Below are positions 16,961 through 26,240 of a stretch of 33,636 nt of DNA, piece by piece; positions within the stretch are counted from its first letter, which is position 1, and each line of letters begins with the position of its first letter. The notes beneath the pieces were generated by a model. That model searched no databases and had not been told where the DNA came from. It saw nothing but the letters and a program-made list of their open reading frames with translations. The position numbers were made by a program, and so were the translations under genes. Source of the stretch: Ralstonia pickettii (GTDB lineage: Bacteria > Pseudomonadota > Gammaproteobacteria > Burkholderiales > Burkholderiaceae); contig NZ_MCGB01000037.1 in assembly GCF_001699815.1 (NCBI RefSeq), positions 1 through 33,636 of the forward strand. Reading direction: 5' to 3'.

Positions 16961-19900
16961 ATGTGGATTGTCCAACTCGCGCTGCGAAGGCCGCTGACGT
17001 TCATCGTCCTCGCCTTGCTGATCCTGCTGGCGACGCCGTTTACGCTCATGCGTACGCCAACGGACATCTTTCCGGAAATCGACATTCCGGTCGCCAGCAT
17101 CATCTGGAACTACAACGGCCTGCCAGCCAAGGAGATGGCCGACCGCATCGTGTCTGTCACGGAGCGCAGCCTGACCACCACCGTCAACGACATCGAGCAT
17201 ATCGAGTCGCAATCGTTGGGCGGCGTGTCGATCATCAAGGTCTTCTTCCAGCCCAACGCCAACATCCAGACCGCACTCGCGCAGATCGTGGCGAGCACGC
17301 AGGCGCAGGTGCGGCAGTTGCCGCCGGGCACGACGCCGCCGCTGGTGATCAAGTATTCAGCGTCAAGCATTCCGATCCTGCAACTGGGGCTGTCGAGCAA
17401 CACGCTGTCGGAGCAGGAACTCAATGATGCGGCGGTGAACTTCCTGCGCCCGCGCCTGATCACGGTGCCCGGCATCGCCGTGCCGTTCCCGTATGGCGGC
17501 AAGAGCCGGCAGATCACGGTCGATCTCGATACGCAGAAACTGTTGGCGCAGGGCCTGACGCCCGTCGACATCGTCAACGCGGTGGGCGCGCAGAACCTGA
17601 TCCTGCCCGCCGGCACGCAAAAGATCGACGCCACCGAATACGGCGTCACGCTCAACGGCACGCCGGGCAGCATTGCCGCGCTCAACGCGATTCCGGTCAA
17701 GACCAGCAACGGCGCCACGCTCTACCTGGGCGATGTGGCCCATGTGCGCGACGGCTTCTCGCCGCAGACCAACGTGGTGCGCCAGGACGGCCAGCGCGGT
17801 GTGCTGCTGTCCATCCTGAAGAATGGCGGCGCGTCGACGCTCGATATCGTCAACAACATCCACAAGCTCCTGCCGGCCGCGGCCGCTGCCCTGCCGCAAG
17901 ACTTGAAGATCACGCCGCTGTTCGACCAGTCGCTGTTCGTGAAAGCGGCCATTGAAGGCGTGATCCGCGAGGCGATCATCGCCGCGTGCCTGACCGCCGC
18001 CATGATCCTGCTGTTCCTCGGCAACTGGCGCAGCACGGCCATCATTGCGGTGTCGATTCCGCTGTCGATCCTCTCGTCGATCATCGTGCTGCATCTGCTG
18101 GGCGAGACCATCAACCTGATGACGCTCGGTGGGCTGGCGCTCGCGGTCGGGATTCTGGTGGACGACGCCACCGTCACCATCGAGAACATCGAGCGCCATC
18201 TGCACGAAGGCAAGGCGCCCGTCACCGCCATCCTGGACGGCGCGGCCGAGATTGCCGTGCCGGCCTTCGTGTCGACCCTCTGCATCTGCATCGTGTTCGT
18301 GCCGATGTTCTTCCTCACTGGCGTGGCGCGTTATTTGTTCGTGCCGATGGCCGAAGCGGTGATCTTCGCCATGCTGGCGTCGTATGTGCTCTCGCGCACG
18401 CTCGTGCCGACGCTGGTGATGATGCTCATGACCGGCCACACCGACGACGCAAAGAAGCCTGGCCCACGTTTGACCACATTCGGCCGCATCTACGAAGCAT
18501 TCAATCGCCAGTTCGAGCACATGCGCGGCAACTACGCCGCCGTCCTGGGCGGGTTGCTGGAGCGCCGCCGCGTGTTTGCACTGTCGTTCCTGGGCTTCTG
18601 CGTGGCGTCGTGCGCGCTGTTCCTGGTGCTCGGCCGAGACTTCTTCCCCGATGTGGATGCGGGCCAGATCCGTCTGCACATGCGTGCACCGTCGGGCATG
18701 CGCATTGAAGAGACGGCACGCCTGGCCGACGAGGTGGAGACGGCCATCCGGCAGATCATTCCCAAGAACGAGTTGTCGACGATTCTCGACAACCTCGGTG
18801 TTCCGAACTCGGGTATCAACCTGTCGTACAGCAACGCCGGCACCATCGGCACGCTGGACGGCGAAATCCTCATCGCCCTGCACGAGGGCGAGCGCAAACC
18901 CAGCGCCGAATACATCCGGCGCCTGCGCGAAGAACTGCCGAAGCGGTTCCCCGGCGTGGAATTCGCCTTCCAGCCCGCAGACATCGTCAGCCAGATCCTG
19001 AACTTCGGCCTGCCGTCGGCCATCGACGTGCAGTTCTCAGGCGCCGACGTGGCCACCAACAAGCAGCTCGCGGGCATGCTGGCCAACCGCATCAAGCAAA
19101 TACCGGGCGCCGTGGATACACACGTACACCAGCGCTTCGACCAGCCCACGCTGGCCTTGAACATGGACCGCACGCGCCTCCAGCAGGTCGGGCTCGAAGG
19201 CCGCGACGTGGCGCAGAACCTGCTGGTGTCGCTCAGCTCCAGCTTCCAGACTTCACCCACGTTCTGGCTGAACCCGATCAACGGTGTGGTGTACCAGGTG
19301 GCCGTTACAAGCCCGCAATACCGCGTCGACTCCCTCGACGCGCTACTGCGCACCCCGGTGGCGGGCTCACGTGGTGGCGCGGCACAGGCAGGGGGGCCGC
19401 AGTTGCTGGGCAACCTCGTGCAGGTCAGCCCCGGGGTGCAACCCCAGGTGGTCTCGCATTACGACATCACCCCCGTGGTGGACGTGTACGCCGCCGTGCA
19501 GGGCCGCGACCTGGGCGCCGTCGCCAAGGAAGTGCAGAAAGCCGTCGACGACATCCGCCCGAAGCTGCCGCGCGGCGCGCAGGTCACGGTGCGCGGTCAG
19601 GTGAAGACGATGGAATCGTCGTTCGTCGGCCTGGGCGTTGGACTGGTGATGGCGATCGTGCTGGTGTACCTGTTGATCGTCGTGAACTTCCAGTCGTGGA
19701 TCGACCCGCTCGTCATCGTCACGGCCCTGCCGGCGGCGCTGGCAGGTATTGCGTGGATGCTGTTCGTGACAGGAACGACGCTGTCGGTGCCGTCGCTCAC
19801 GGGGGCGATCATGACGATGGGCGTGGCAACGGCCAACTCGATTCTGTTGATCTCGTTTGCCCGGGAGCGCCTGGCCGAAGGCATCGCGCCGGTGCAGGCC

Positions 19901-20167
19901 GCGCTGGAAGCCGGCGCCACCCGCCTGCGCCCGGTGCTGATGACGGCGCTGGCGATGATCATCGGCATGGTGCCGATGGCGTTGGGCCTTGGCGAGGGCG
20001 CAGAACAGAACGCGCCGCTGGGGCGCGCGGTGATCGGCGGTCTGCTGTTTGCAACCGTCTCGACCCTCTTCTTTGTTCCGGTGGTGTTTGCCAGCGTGCA
20101 CAACAGATTGCAGCGGCGCGCCGCACGGCGGAGTCACGATTTGCGGGGAAGCGAAGGACATGTCTGA
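16961..20167 (+). CDS. RND efflux pump, inner-membrane subunit (HAE1-like)
   Basis: This 1068-residue protein has the AcrB-type plan: one N-terminal span (LTFIVLALLILLATPF), a large periplasmic loop, a span cluster with GILVDDATVTIENIERH (about 398-414), a second periplasmic loop and a final span cluster. D401 and D402 correspond to the proton-relay aspartates D407/D408 of AcrB. In the matching TM10 segment (MGVATANSILLISFARE) the position of AcrB K940 is alanine (A958), so the relay is not the AcrB form; this occurs in a subset of the superfamily. The pump works with the adaptor and outer-membrane factor encoded next. No regulator gene is adjacent and the ribosome site is poor. The substrate cannot be told. 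Confidence 0.93.
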   Translation: MWIVQLALRRPLTFIVLALLILLATPFTLMRTPTDIFPEIDIPVASIIWNYNGLPAKEMADRIVSVTERSLTTTVNDIEHIESQSLGGVSIIKVFFQPNANIQTALAQIVASTQAQVRQLPPGTTPPLVIKYSASSIPILQLGLSSNTLSEQELNDAAVNFLRPRLITVPGIAVPFPYGGKSRQITVDLDTQKLLAQGLTPVDIVNAVGAQNLILPAGTQKIDATEYGVTLNGTPGSIAALNAIPVKTSNGATLYLGDVAHVRDGFSPQTNVVRQDGQRGVLLSILKNGGASTLDIVNNIHKLLPAAAAALPQDLKITPLFDQSLFVKAAIEGVIREAIIAACLTAAMILLFLGNWRSTAIIAVSIPLSILSSIIVLHLLGETINLMTLGGLALAVGILVDDATVTIENIERHLHEGKAPVTAILDGAAEIAVPAFVSTLCICIVFVPMFFLTGVARYLFVPMAEAVIFAMLASYVLSRTLVPTLVMMLMTGHTDDAKKPGPRLTTFGRIYEAFNRQFEHMRGNYAAVLGGLLERRRVFALSFLGFCVASCALFLVLGRDFFPDVDAGQIRLHMRAPSGMRIEETARLADEVETAIRQIIPKNELSTILDNLGVPNSGINLSYSNAGTIGTLDGEILIALHEGERKPSAEYIRRLREELPKRFPGVEFAFQPADIVSQILNFGLPSAIDVQFSGADVATNKQLAGMLANRIKQIPGAVDTHVHQRFDQPTLALNMDRTRLQQVGLEGRDVAQNLLVSLSSSFQTSPTFWLNPINGVVYQVAVTSPQYRVDSLDALLRTPVAGSRGGAAQAGGPQLLGNLVQVSPGVQPQVVSHYDITPVVDVYAAVQGRDLGAVAKEVQKAVDDIRPKLPRGAQVTVRGQVKTMESSFVGLGVGLVMAIVLVYLLIVVNFQSWIDPLVIVTALPAALAGIAWMLFVTGTTLSVPSLTGAIMTMGVATANSILLISFARERLAEGIAPVQAALEAGATRLRPVLMTALAMIIGMVPMALGLGEGAEQNAPLGRAVIGGLLFATVSTLFFVPVVFASVHNRLQRRAARRSHDLRGSEGHV

Positions 20168-21479
20168 GCAAACATCCAGTGCCCATTCCGGGGCGCATTC
20201 GGGGCCGCATTCTGGGCACCTCGCGGACGGCCCGCCGCACCACGTCGTCACGGTCGACCCGATCGAACAGGTGGACCGCGGCCCCGCCATGCGGCGCGCA
20301 CGCTGGGTCGTGATTGTGGTGGCGGTGCTGTTGGCGCTGGGCGCCGCGCGCACGCTGGTGGGCCGCTACTACAACGCGCACGCGCTGGAGCGCCAGGTGA
20401 GTGCGCAGACCAGCCGCTACGTCACCACCACCGCTCCCAAACCGGCCAGCGCCAACCGCGAGCTGACGCTGCCGGGCACGCTGCAGGGCTACGTTGAATC
20501 GCCCATCTATGCGCGCACCAGCGGCTACGTGCTGCGCTGGTTCAAGGACATCGGCGCCCACGTCGACAAGGGCGAAGTGCTGGCGCTGCTCGACACCCCG
20601 GAAATCGACCAGGAACTGAACCAGGCGCAAGCCACACGCAACCAGGCCGCCGCACGCAAGGCGCTGGCGCAGACCTCGCTTACGCGCTGGCAGAACCTGC
20701 GCCAGAAAGATGCCGTCTCTCAGCAGGAACTGGACGAGCGCACCAGCGCTGCCAATCAGGCCCAGGCCGACCTGGCCGCTGCCGAAGCCAATGTGCGCCG
20801 CCTGCAGGAACTGCAAGGCTTCCGCCGGGTAGTGGCCCCGTTTGCGGGCGTGGTGACCAAGCGCAATGTCGATGTCGGCGCGCTCGTCAACGCCGGCAAT
20901 GCGGGCGCCAACCGCGAGCTGTTCACCCTGGCGCAGACCGATCCGCTGCGCATCTACCTATATGTGCCGCAGGCGTATTCGCAGCAGGTGAAGGTTGGGC
21001 AGGATGTGGCCGTCACGCTCGCAGAGCTGCCCGGCCAAACCTTCCACGGCACCATCGCGCGCGCCTCCGGCGCCATCGACGCCACCACGCGCACCATGCA
21101 GGTGGAAGTGCAGTTGCCCAACAAGGACGGCCACCTGCTGCCGGGCGCGTATGTGCAAGTCGCCATCAAGGGCAAAACGTCCGGCGACGATGCGGGTGCC
21201 AACGCGCAGGGGGCCTATCTGGTGCCGACCAACACGCTGCTCTTCCGCAAGGAAGGCCCACGCATCGCCGTCGCAGACAACGGCCGCGTCGAGCTGCGCC
21301 CGGTCACAATTGGCCGCGACTACGGCCGCACGGTAGAGATCGTCTCGGGCCTCAAGCCAAACGACGCGCTGATCCTCAACCCGGCCGATTCCATCGAGCA
21401 AGGCGAAGTGGTGACCATCGTCACACCGGCCCCGGCCCCCGCATCGGCACCGGCGGCTTCCGCGCCGCACGCATCATGA
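20160..21479 (+). CDS. RND periplasmic adaptor (membrane fusion protein)
   Basis: This is a 439-residue HlyD/AcrA-like adaptor. After a cytoplasmic tail it has one span (about 47-66, WVVIVVAVLLALGA), then a lipoyl/hairpin region (YARTSGYVLRWFKDIGAHVDKGEVLALLDTPE, described in part) with a long Ala/Gln-rich coiled coil. Beta-barrel and membrane-proximal domains follow (GQDVAVTLAELPG, TRTMQVEVQLPN) and an Ala/Pro tail. It bridges pump and outer-membrane factor. The first 28 residues hold six histidines in an AHSG/PHSG repeat, encoded by a 12-base imperfect repeat at 20182-20217. The ATG overlaps the end of the pump gene by 8 bases. Confidence 0.9.
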   Translation: MSEQTSSAHSGAHSGPHSGHLADGPPHHVVTVDPIEQVDRGPAMRRARWVVIVVAVLLALGAARTLVGRYYNAHALERQVSAQTSRYVTTTAPKPASANRELTLPGTLQGYVESPIYARTSGYVLRWFKDIGAHVDKGEVLALLDTPEIDQELNQAQATRNQAAARKALAQTSLTRWQNLRQKDAVSQQELDERTSAANQAQADLAAAEANVRRLQELQGFRRVVAPFAGVVTKRNVDVGALVNAGNAGANRELFTLAQTDPLRIYLYVPQAYSQQVKVGQDVAVTLAELPGQTFHGTIARASGAIDATTRTMQVEVQLPNKDGHLLPGAYVQVAIKGKTSGDDAGANAQGAYLVPTNTLLFRKEGPRIAVADNGRVELRPVTIGRDYGRTVEIVSGLKPNDALILNPADSIEQGEVVTIVTPAPAPASAPAASAPHAS

Positions 21480-22939
21480 CGCGGTTGCGAACCCCTGCGC
21501 TGGCGGCTTCGCTGATCGTCTCGCTGGCCGGTTGCTCGCTCGCGCCGACCTACGAGCGCCCGGCCATGGACATGCCCGCGCACTGGCAGACCGAAGCGCC
21601 CTGGCGCGCCGCCCAACCTGCCGATGCAGCACCCAAAGGCCCGTGGTGGCAGCGCTTCAACGATCCGCAGCTCGACAAGCTGATCACGCAGGCGCTGCAG
21701 GAAAACCAATCCCTCAAGGTGGCACTGTCGAACCTGGAGCAGGCACAGGCGCAGACGCGCGTGGCCCGTGCCAGCCTGCTGCCGACCATCACAGCCGCCA
21801 ACAACGACACGCGGTCGCGCACATCCTCGGAACGGCCGCTCTCGTCGTACACAAGCCCGACGATGTCGACGGTGCAGAGCGATTTCGTAGTGCGCGCCGA
21901 CGTCAGTTACGAAGCCGACCTGTTCGGCCGCGTGCGTAACACCGTCGCCAACGCCGCCGCGAGCGAAGCGCAGGCCGGCGCCAATGTCGAGAACTTCCGC
22001 CTGCTGCTTGCCGCGCAGGTTGCCACCACCTGGTACAACCTGCGCGAGACCGACGCGGAAATCGCCGTGGTGCAGGAAGGGCTCGCACTGCAGCGCAAGG
22101 CGCTCGATTTCGTCACCTCACGACATCAGGACGGCGTTGCGTCGGGGCTCGATCTGGCACAGCAGCAGGCGCTGGTCGACAGCACGGCCACGCAGGCCGA
22201 ACTGCTGACCAAGCAACGCGCGCAGTACGAACACGCGCTCGCTACGCTGGTCGGCACACCCGCACCCGCCTTCCACATCGATCCGATTCCGCTCAAGGGC
22301 GCGGCACCGCAAATTCCGGTGGCGCTGCCGTCCGACGTGATCGAACGCCGCCCCGACGTGGCCGCAGCAGAGCGCGGCGCCGCTGCTGCCAACGCGCAAG
22401 TGGGCGTGGCGCGCGCTGCCTTCTTCCCGAGCGTGATGCTCAACGGCGGCGCCGGTTGGGAAAGCCGCGATCTGGCGCTGCTGTTTTCTGCGCCGACGCT
22501 GCTGTGGTCGTTCGGCACGCAGATCGCCCAGACGGTGTTTGACGCGGGTCGCACGCGGGCGCGCGTGGACTTTGCCAATGCGGCCTACCAGGGCGCGATT
22601 GCCAACTACCGGCAGACGGTGCTGGGAGCGTTGCAGGAAGTGGAAGATGGACTGGCCGGGCTGCAATCGCTGGACCGTGCGGCAACCCAGGCGCGCCATG
22701 CCGTGGAAAGCGCTCGCAAGGTCTACGACATTGCCAGCGTGCGCTACGAGGGCGGGCTCGCAACCTCGTTGGACGTGATCACCGCGCAGCAGTCGCTGTT
22801 GAACAACCAGCGCACGGCGGTGCAGATTCTCGGCCAGCAGATGACGACGAGCGTGTTTCTCGTCAAGGCGGTGGGCGGCGACTGGAACCACGTGATCGCC
22901 ACGCCAACGCCAACGCCAACGCCAACGGCCAAGCGGTAA
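21476..22939 (+). CDS. NodT-family outer-membrane efflux lipoprotein
   Basis: This 487-residue protein is a TolC-like outer-membrane factor with a lipoprotein signal: a basic start, a hydrophobic core and the lipobox SLAGC with Cys20 as the lipidated residue. The body has two repeated halves with long heptad-rich helices, and WWQRFNDPQLDKLI is the usual NodT motif. It completes a tripartite exporter with the two genes before it, and its start overlaps the adaptor stop as ATGA. The C-terminus ends in a (Thr-Pro)n run made by the hexamer repeat at 22901-22927. It ends 3 bases from the convergent membrane-protein gene. Confidence 0.93.
   Translation: MTRLRTPALAASLIVSLAGCSLAPTYERPAMDMPAHWQTEAPWRAAQPADAAPKGPWWQRFNDPQLDKLITQALQENQSLKVALSNLEQAQAQTRVARASLLPTITAANNDTRSRTSSERPLSSYTSPTMSTVQSDFVVRADVSYEADLFGRVRNTVANAAASEAQAGANVENFRLLLAAQVATTWYNLRETDAEIAVVQEGLALQRKALDFVTSRHQDGVASGLDLAQQQALVDSTATQAELLTKQRAQYEHALATLVGTPAPAFHIDPIPLKGAAPQIPVALPSDVIERRPDVAAAERGAAAANAQVGVARAAFFPSVMLNGGAGWESRDLALLFSAPTLLWSFGTQIAQTVFDAGRTRARVDFANAAYQGAIANYRQTVLGALQEVEDGLAGLQSLDRAATQARHAVESARKVYDIASVRYEGGLATSLDVITAQQSLLNNQRTAVQILGQQMTTSVFLVKAVGGDWNHVIATPTPTPTPTAKR
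22901..22927 (+). repeat. Hexamer tandem repeat (ACGCCA) encoding Thr-Pro units
   Basis: There are four perfect copies of ACGCCA plus a partial fifth, in frame at the 3' end of the outer-membrane factor gene. Copy number could vary by slippage without shifting the frame, changing only the length of the C-terminal tail. Confidence 0.8.
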
Positions 22940-22942
22940 GCC

Positions 22943-23872
22943 TCAGGCAACGGCGCGCAGGAAGCGCGCGCCCACAAAAAGCCCCACCAACCAGCTCAAC
23001 GTCAGCGCCACGGCAACGACCAGCTGGAGTAGCGCGGTGGCATCGCCGGGCACGCGCAGCGCCAGCACAATCACCGCGGCCATCAGCGCACCCGCTGCGA
23101 CCAGGCTCACCAGCAGCGCACCCAAACCGGATGCGAGCGTGCGCACGAGCGGCGGATGCACATGTGCCGGCGGACACAGCACCGCCATGCGCGACCGCAC
23201 ATAGGCGGTGGTGCGCGCGCCATCGGTGGCTTCGGCGTGATGGCGCATCACGTACATCCAGGTTTGCGTGTCGAGCACGCCGGAACTCAGCTCGTGCGTC
23301 ACACGGCGCAGTGCAGCACGTTCGCGCGCGTGGTCGGTGGCATCGCTTGGCGTTTCGTTGGGGTTGAGCCTGTCGAATACGGCCGGCGCAGCAGCCGGAT
23401 CGTTCGCGCGCACCTCATGCCGATACGTCACGCGCACGCGGCGCGACCGGGCGAGATACGCCAGCGTCCCGAGCGGCACCAGCACCTCCGCCGCCAGCAA
23501 CAGCGCGAGCGGTAACCCCGCCGCCGTGCCGCCCGATGCCTGCGCGGCCCACGCCTTGATCCCACCGCTCATGCCCAGCGTGGCCAGCAATTGCAGCAGG
23601 CAATAGCCCAGCCAGACCCACGGAAACCAGCGCACGCGCAAAAACGCCACAACCACCAGCCCCAACGGAAACGCCAGCCCAGCAAGCGCCAGCACCGGCC
23701 GCGCCGCGCCACCGCCCATCTCGCCCAGCATCAGCACCATGGCCATCGCCAAAACCACCACCAGCGCCGGCAACGTGCTCAACCACAGCAGCGTCACCAG
23801 CCAGCCGCGAACGCCATAAAGCCGGTGCGCCCGCGCACGCGCCGCCGATATCGCAATCCACCTTCCTTGCAT
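22943..23872 (-). CDS. Unknown multi-span membrane protein, 309 aa
   Basis: I do not recognise this family. The N-terminal half has about four hydrophobic segments (near 23-50, 57-78, 84-103 and 118-142). A soluble middle part (about 145-240) is rich in Arg, Asp and Glu and includes RLNPNETPSDATDHARERAAL and HELSSGVLDTQTWMYVMRHH in pieces. Two further spans lie near 248-270 and 280-305. There is no cleavable signal. The ATG has AAGGAG 5 bases upstream. A sigma-54-like site lies at 23952-23967 on the same strand. It is not part of the efflux operon, which converges on it from the other side. Confidence 0.72.
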   Translation of the reverse strand: MQGRWIAISAARARAHRLYGVRGWLVTLLWLSTLPALVVVLAMAMVLMLGEMGGGAARPVLALAGLAFPLGLVVVAFLRVRWFPWVWLGYCLLQLLATLGMSGGIKAWAAQASGGTAAGLPLALLLAAEVLVPLGTLAYLARSRRVRVTYRHEVRANDPAAAPAVFDRLNPNETPSDATDHARERAALRRVTHELSSGVLDTQTWMYVMRHHAEATDGARTTAYVRSRMAVLCPPAHVHPPLVRTLASGLGALLVSLVAAGALMAAVIVLALRVPGDATALLQLVVAVALTLSWLVGLFVGARFLRAVA

Positions 23873-24217
23873 GAAGCTCCTTGTCCGGGTCCGCCATGCG
23901 GCGCGCCGTGGCGCAGCATGGATTTCTGAATTTGGGCGATTGTGTCATCGGGGCAACGCAGGTGCCCCCCTCTGGAGTGGGGACCGCCGCACATTGTTGC
24001 TAATGTCTGGGCAGACCCAATGCCGACAAGGGTTTGCGAGCAATTAGTTGTTCTTAATTCAGATGTTGAAATCTCTGAGTGTTGTATCGGCGCCTTAATG
24101 TGGGCGCGTCCGCTATTCAGGGTCAGCATGTCCGCTGCGCATACGAGCCCGAACCATTTGCATGTGATGTGTGCCACAAGGCTCCTTACACTCGCTGCAA
24201 ACTCACAGGAAGCCGAT
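23873..24217. promoter_or_regulatory. 345-base divergent control region with an AT-rich core
   Basis: No gene is supported here. It lies between the unknown membrane gene (minus) and the D-aminoacylase gene (plus). The stretch 24041-24070 is markedly AT-rich for this genome. AATTA (24042-24046) and TAATT (24055-24059) form an inverted repeat with 8 bases between, and TTGCGAGCAA lies just before it (24034-24043). Either could be an operator. I could not fix a sigma-70 promoter for the plus-strand gene. Confidence 0.4.
23952..23967 (-). promoter_or_regulatory. Sigma-54-type -24/-12 site before the unknown membrane gene
   Basis: On the minus strand the site reads G-GGCAC-CTGCG-TTGC-C. The core GGCAC-N5-TTGC is exact with the 10-base GG to GC spacing. 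The predicted start is about 23941, giving a 69-base leader. Confidence 0.45.
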
Positions 24218-25810
24218 ATGCGCCCACACCGTCTGCCGCAGTGCCTGCTGTCCGCCCTCACCCTGAGCCTTGTGCTTGCGGGTCCAGCCCGAGCCGCGCC
24301 GACGCCTGAACCGGTCGACATCCTGATCCGCAACGGCACCGTGGTCGACGGCAGCGGCGGCGCGCCCTTCGTGGCCGACGTTGGCATCCGCCATGACCGC
24401 ATCGTGCTGGTGCAGCCTTCCGCCGCGGGCGTGCAGGCGAAAACGGTGCTCGACGCGCGCGGGCTGGTGGTCGCGCCGGGCTTTATCGATCCGCATACGC
24501 ACGCCTATCACAACCTCATCGCCAAAGATCGGCATCAGAACCTGCCCTACCTGCTGCAGGGCGTGACGACGGTGGTGATCGGCAACGACGGCATCGTCCT
24601 CGAGGCCGACGGGCCGGACCTCGATCGCATCGGGCCGACGCTCAAGGCGCTGGAGGCCAACCGCATCGGCACCAACGTGGCGATGCTGGTGGGTCACAAC
24701 GCAGTCCGCCATCGCGTGATGGGCGACGTGGACCGCGCCCCCACCGCTGACGAACTCAAAGCCATGCAGGGCCTGATGGAAGACGGCATGCGCGACGGTG
24801 CCTTCGGCATGTCGACGGGCCTCGTGTACACACCCGGCGTGTTCGCCAAGACCGACGAGGTGGTGGCGCTGGCCAAGACCGTGGCCGCGCGTGGCGGCAT
24901 CTACGACACGCACCTGCGCGACGAGGGCAACTTTCGCACCGGCCTCGTCAACGCGGTGAAAGAGGCGCTGGACATCGGCCAGCAGTCGGGCATCCCGATC
25001 CACATCTCGCACATCAAGGCGCTGGGTGTGGATTCGTGGGGCAAGAGCGCCGAGATCATCAGCCTGATACGGCAGGCGCAGGGCAACGGCATGAACGTAT
25101 CGGCAAGCCAGTATCCGTACACGGCGTCGAGCACGCACATCATTCCGGCGCTGGTGCCGGGCTGGGCACGCGACGGCGGCAACGACGCGCTGCTCAAGCG
25201 GCTGGAAGACCCCGCCACGCGCGCGCGCATTGCCGCCGACATGGAAAAGGCCATGCAACAGCGCAACGGGCCGGCGGCGCAGGTGCTGATCTCCACCAAC
25301 CCCGAATACAACGGGCAGTCGCTCGAGGCGCTGGGCAAGAAGCTCGGCGTGAGCCCCGTCGATGCGGCCATCAGCGTGATCCAGCACGGCGGCACGAACA
25401 TCGTGTCGTTCAACATGAGCGATGCCGATCTGGAAGCGTTCATGAAGCAGGACTTCGTTGTGGGCGGCTCCGACGGCATTGCCGGACACCCGCGCGAGGC
25501 CGGTACCTTCGCACGCCGCATCGGTGAATACGTCACGCGCAAGCACGTGATAACGCTGCCGTTCGCCGTCCGCCAGACAAGCGCCCGCACCGCTGAGATC
25601 TTCGGCATCAAAGACCGCGGCACCGTGCAGGCGGGCAAGTTTGCCGATCTGGTCATCCTCGACCCAGCCACCTACGCCGACCGCGCGAGCTATGAACAGC
25701 CGGCGCTGCCGCCTGTAGGCGTGCGGTGGGTGCTCGTCAACGGCGCGGTGGCCGTGGCCGATGGCAAGGCTGTGCCGGAGGTTCTGGCGGGGCGGGCGCT
25801 GCGCAAGTGA
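24218..25810 (+). CDS. Exported N-acyl-D-amino-acid deacylase (D-aminoacylase family amidohydrolase)
   Basis: This 530-residue TIM-barrel amidohydrolase starts with a Sec-type signal peptide (about 1-26, ending PARA before APTP). The family start VDILIRNGTVVDGSG is followed by the metal motif GFIDPHTHAYH (H93, H95), then HNAVRHRVMG, THLRDEGN, HISHIKALG and VGGSDGIAG, in the order seen in D-aminoacylases. It hydrolyses N-acyl-D-amino acids, and the signal peptide suggests it acts in the periplasm. The ATG at 24218 is chosen because AGGA lies just upstream and a proper signal peptide follows. RidA and a D-amino-acid dehydrogenase-like gene follow, making a coherent pathway. Exact substrate range is not visible. 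Confidence 0.9.
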   Translation: MRPHRLPQCLLSALTLSLVLAGPARAAPTPEPVDILIRNGTVVDGSGGAPFVADVGIRHDRIVLVQPSAAGVQAKTVLDARGLVVAPGFIDPHTHAYHNLIAKDRHQNLPYLLQGVTTVVIGNDGIVLEADGPDLDRIGPTLKALEANRIGTNVAMLVGHNAVRHRVMGDVDRAPTADELKAMQGLMEDGMRDGAFGMSTGLVYTPGVFAKTDEVVALAKTVAARGGIYDTHLRDEGNFRTGLVNAVKEALDIGQQSGIPIHISHIKALGVDSWGKSAEIISLIRQAQGNGMNVSASQYPYTASSTHIIPALVPGWARDGGNDALLKRLEDPATRARIAADMEKAMQQRNGPAAQVLISTNPEYNGQSLEALGKKLGVSPVDAAISVIQHGGTNIVSFNMSDADLEAFMKQDFVVGGSDGIAGHPREAGTFARRIGEYVTRKHVITLPFAVRQTSARTAEIFGIKDRGTVQAGKFADLVILDPATYADRASYEQPALPPVGVRWVLVNGAVAVADGKAVPEVLAGRALRK

Positions 25811-25870
25811 AGCGCAGGAGCGCTACCATCGACCCTCCTTTCGCTTCTTTGAATCCATAACTGAACCGAC

Positions 25871-26227
25871 ATGCCCGACATCCAACGCTTCCACACCAAC
25901 GCCCGCATGAGCCAGATCGTGATCGCCAACGGCATCGTGCATCTGGCCGGACAAGTGCCCGACATCGACTTCAAGTCGATCACCGAGCAGACCAACAACA
26001 TCCTCGCGCGCATCGATACGTTGCTGGCCGAAGCGGGCGTGGACAAGACGCGATTGATTTCCGCCAACATCTGGCTGACCGACGCCAAGCACTTCGCCGA
26101 GCTGAACGCCGCGTGGGAGGCCTGGGTGCCGGCCGGCCACGCGCCCACGCGCGCCTGCGTGCAGTCGGGCCTGATGCGCCCGGGCATTGACGTGGAGATC
26201 GCCGTCACGGCGCTGGCCAAGGGTTAA
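25871..26227 (+). CDS. RidA/YjgF-family enamine/imine deaminase
   Basis: This 118-residue protein covers one full RidA domain. It has the conserved GIVHLAGQVPD segment, the arginine of APTRACVQSGL that binds the carboxylate, and the acidic DVEIAVTAL end. RidA hydrolyses reactive enamines and imines to keto acids and ammonia. Here it would clear the imino acids made by the oxidase encoded 13 bases downstream. The gene follows the D-aminoacylase by 60 bases. It belongs to the wider Rid family and need not be the housekeeping RidA. Confidence 0.88.
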   Translation: MPDIQRFHTNARMSQIVIANGIVHLAGQVPDIDFKSITEQTNNILARIDTLLAEAGVDKTRLISANIWLTDAKHFAELNAAWEAWVPAGHAPTRACVQSGLMRPGIDVEIAVTALAKG

Positions 26228-26240
26228 GGAGCCAGCCGCC

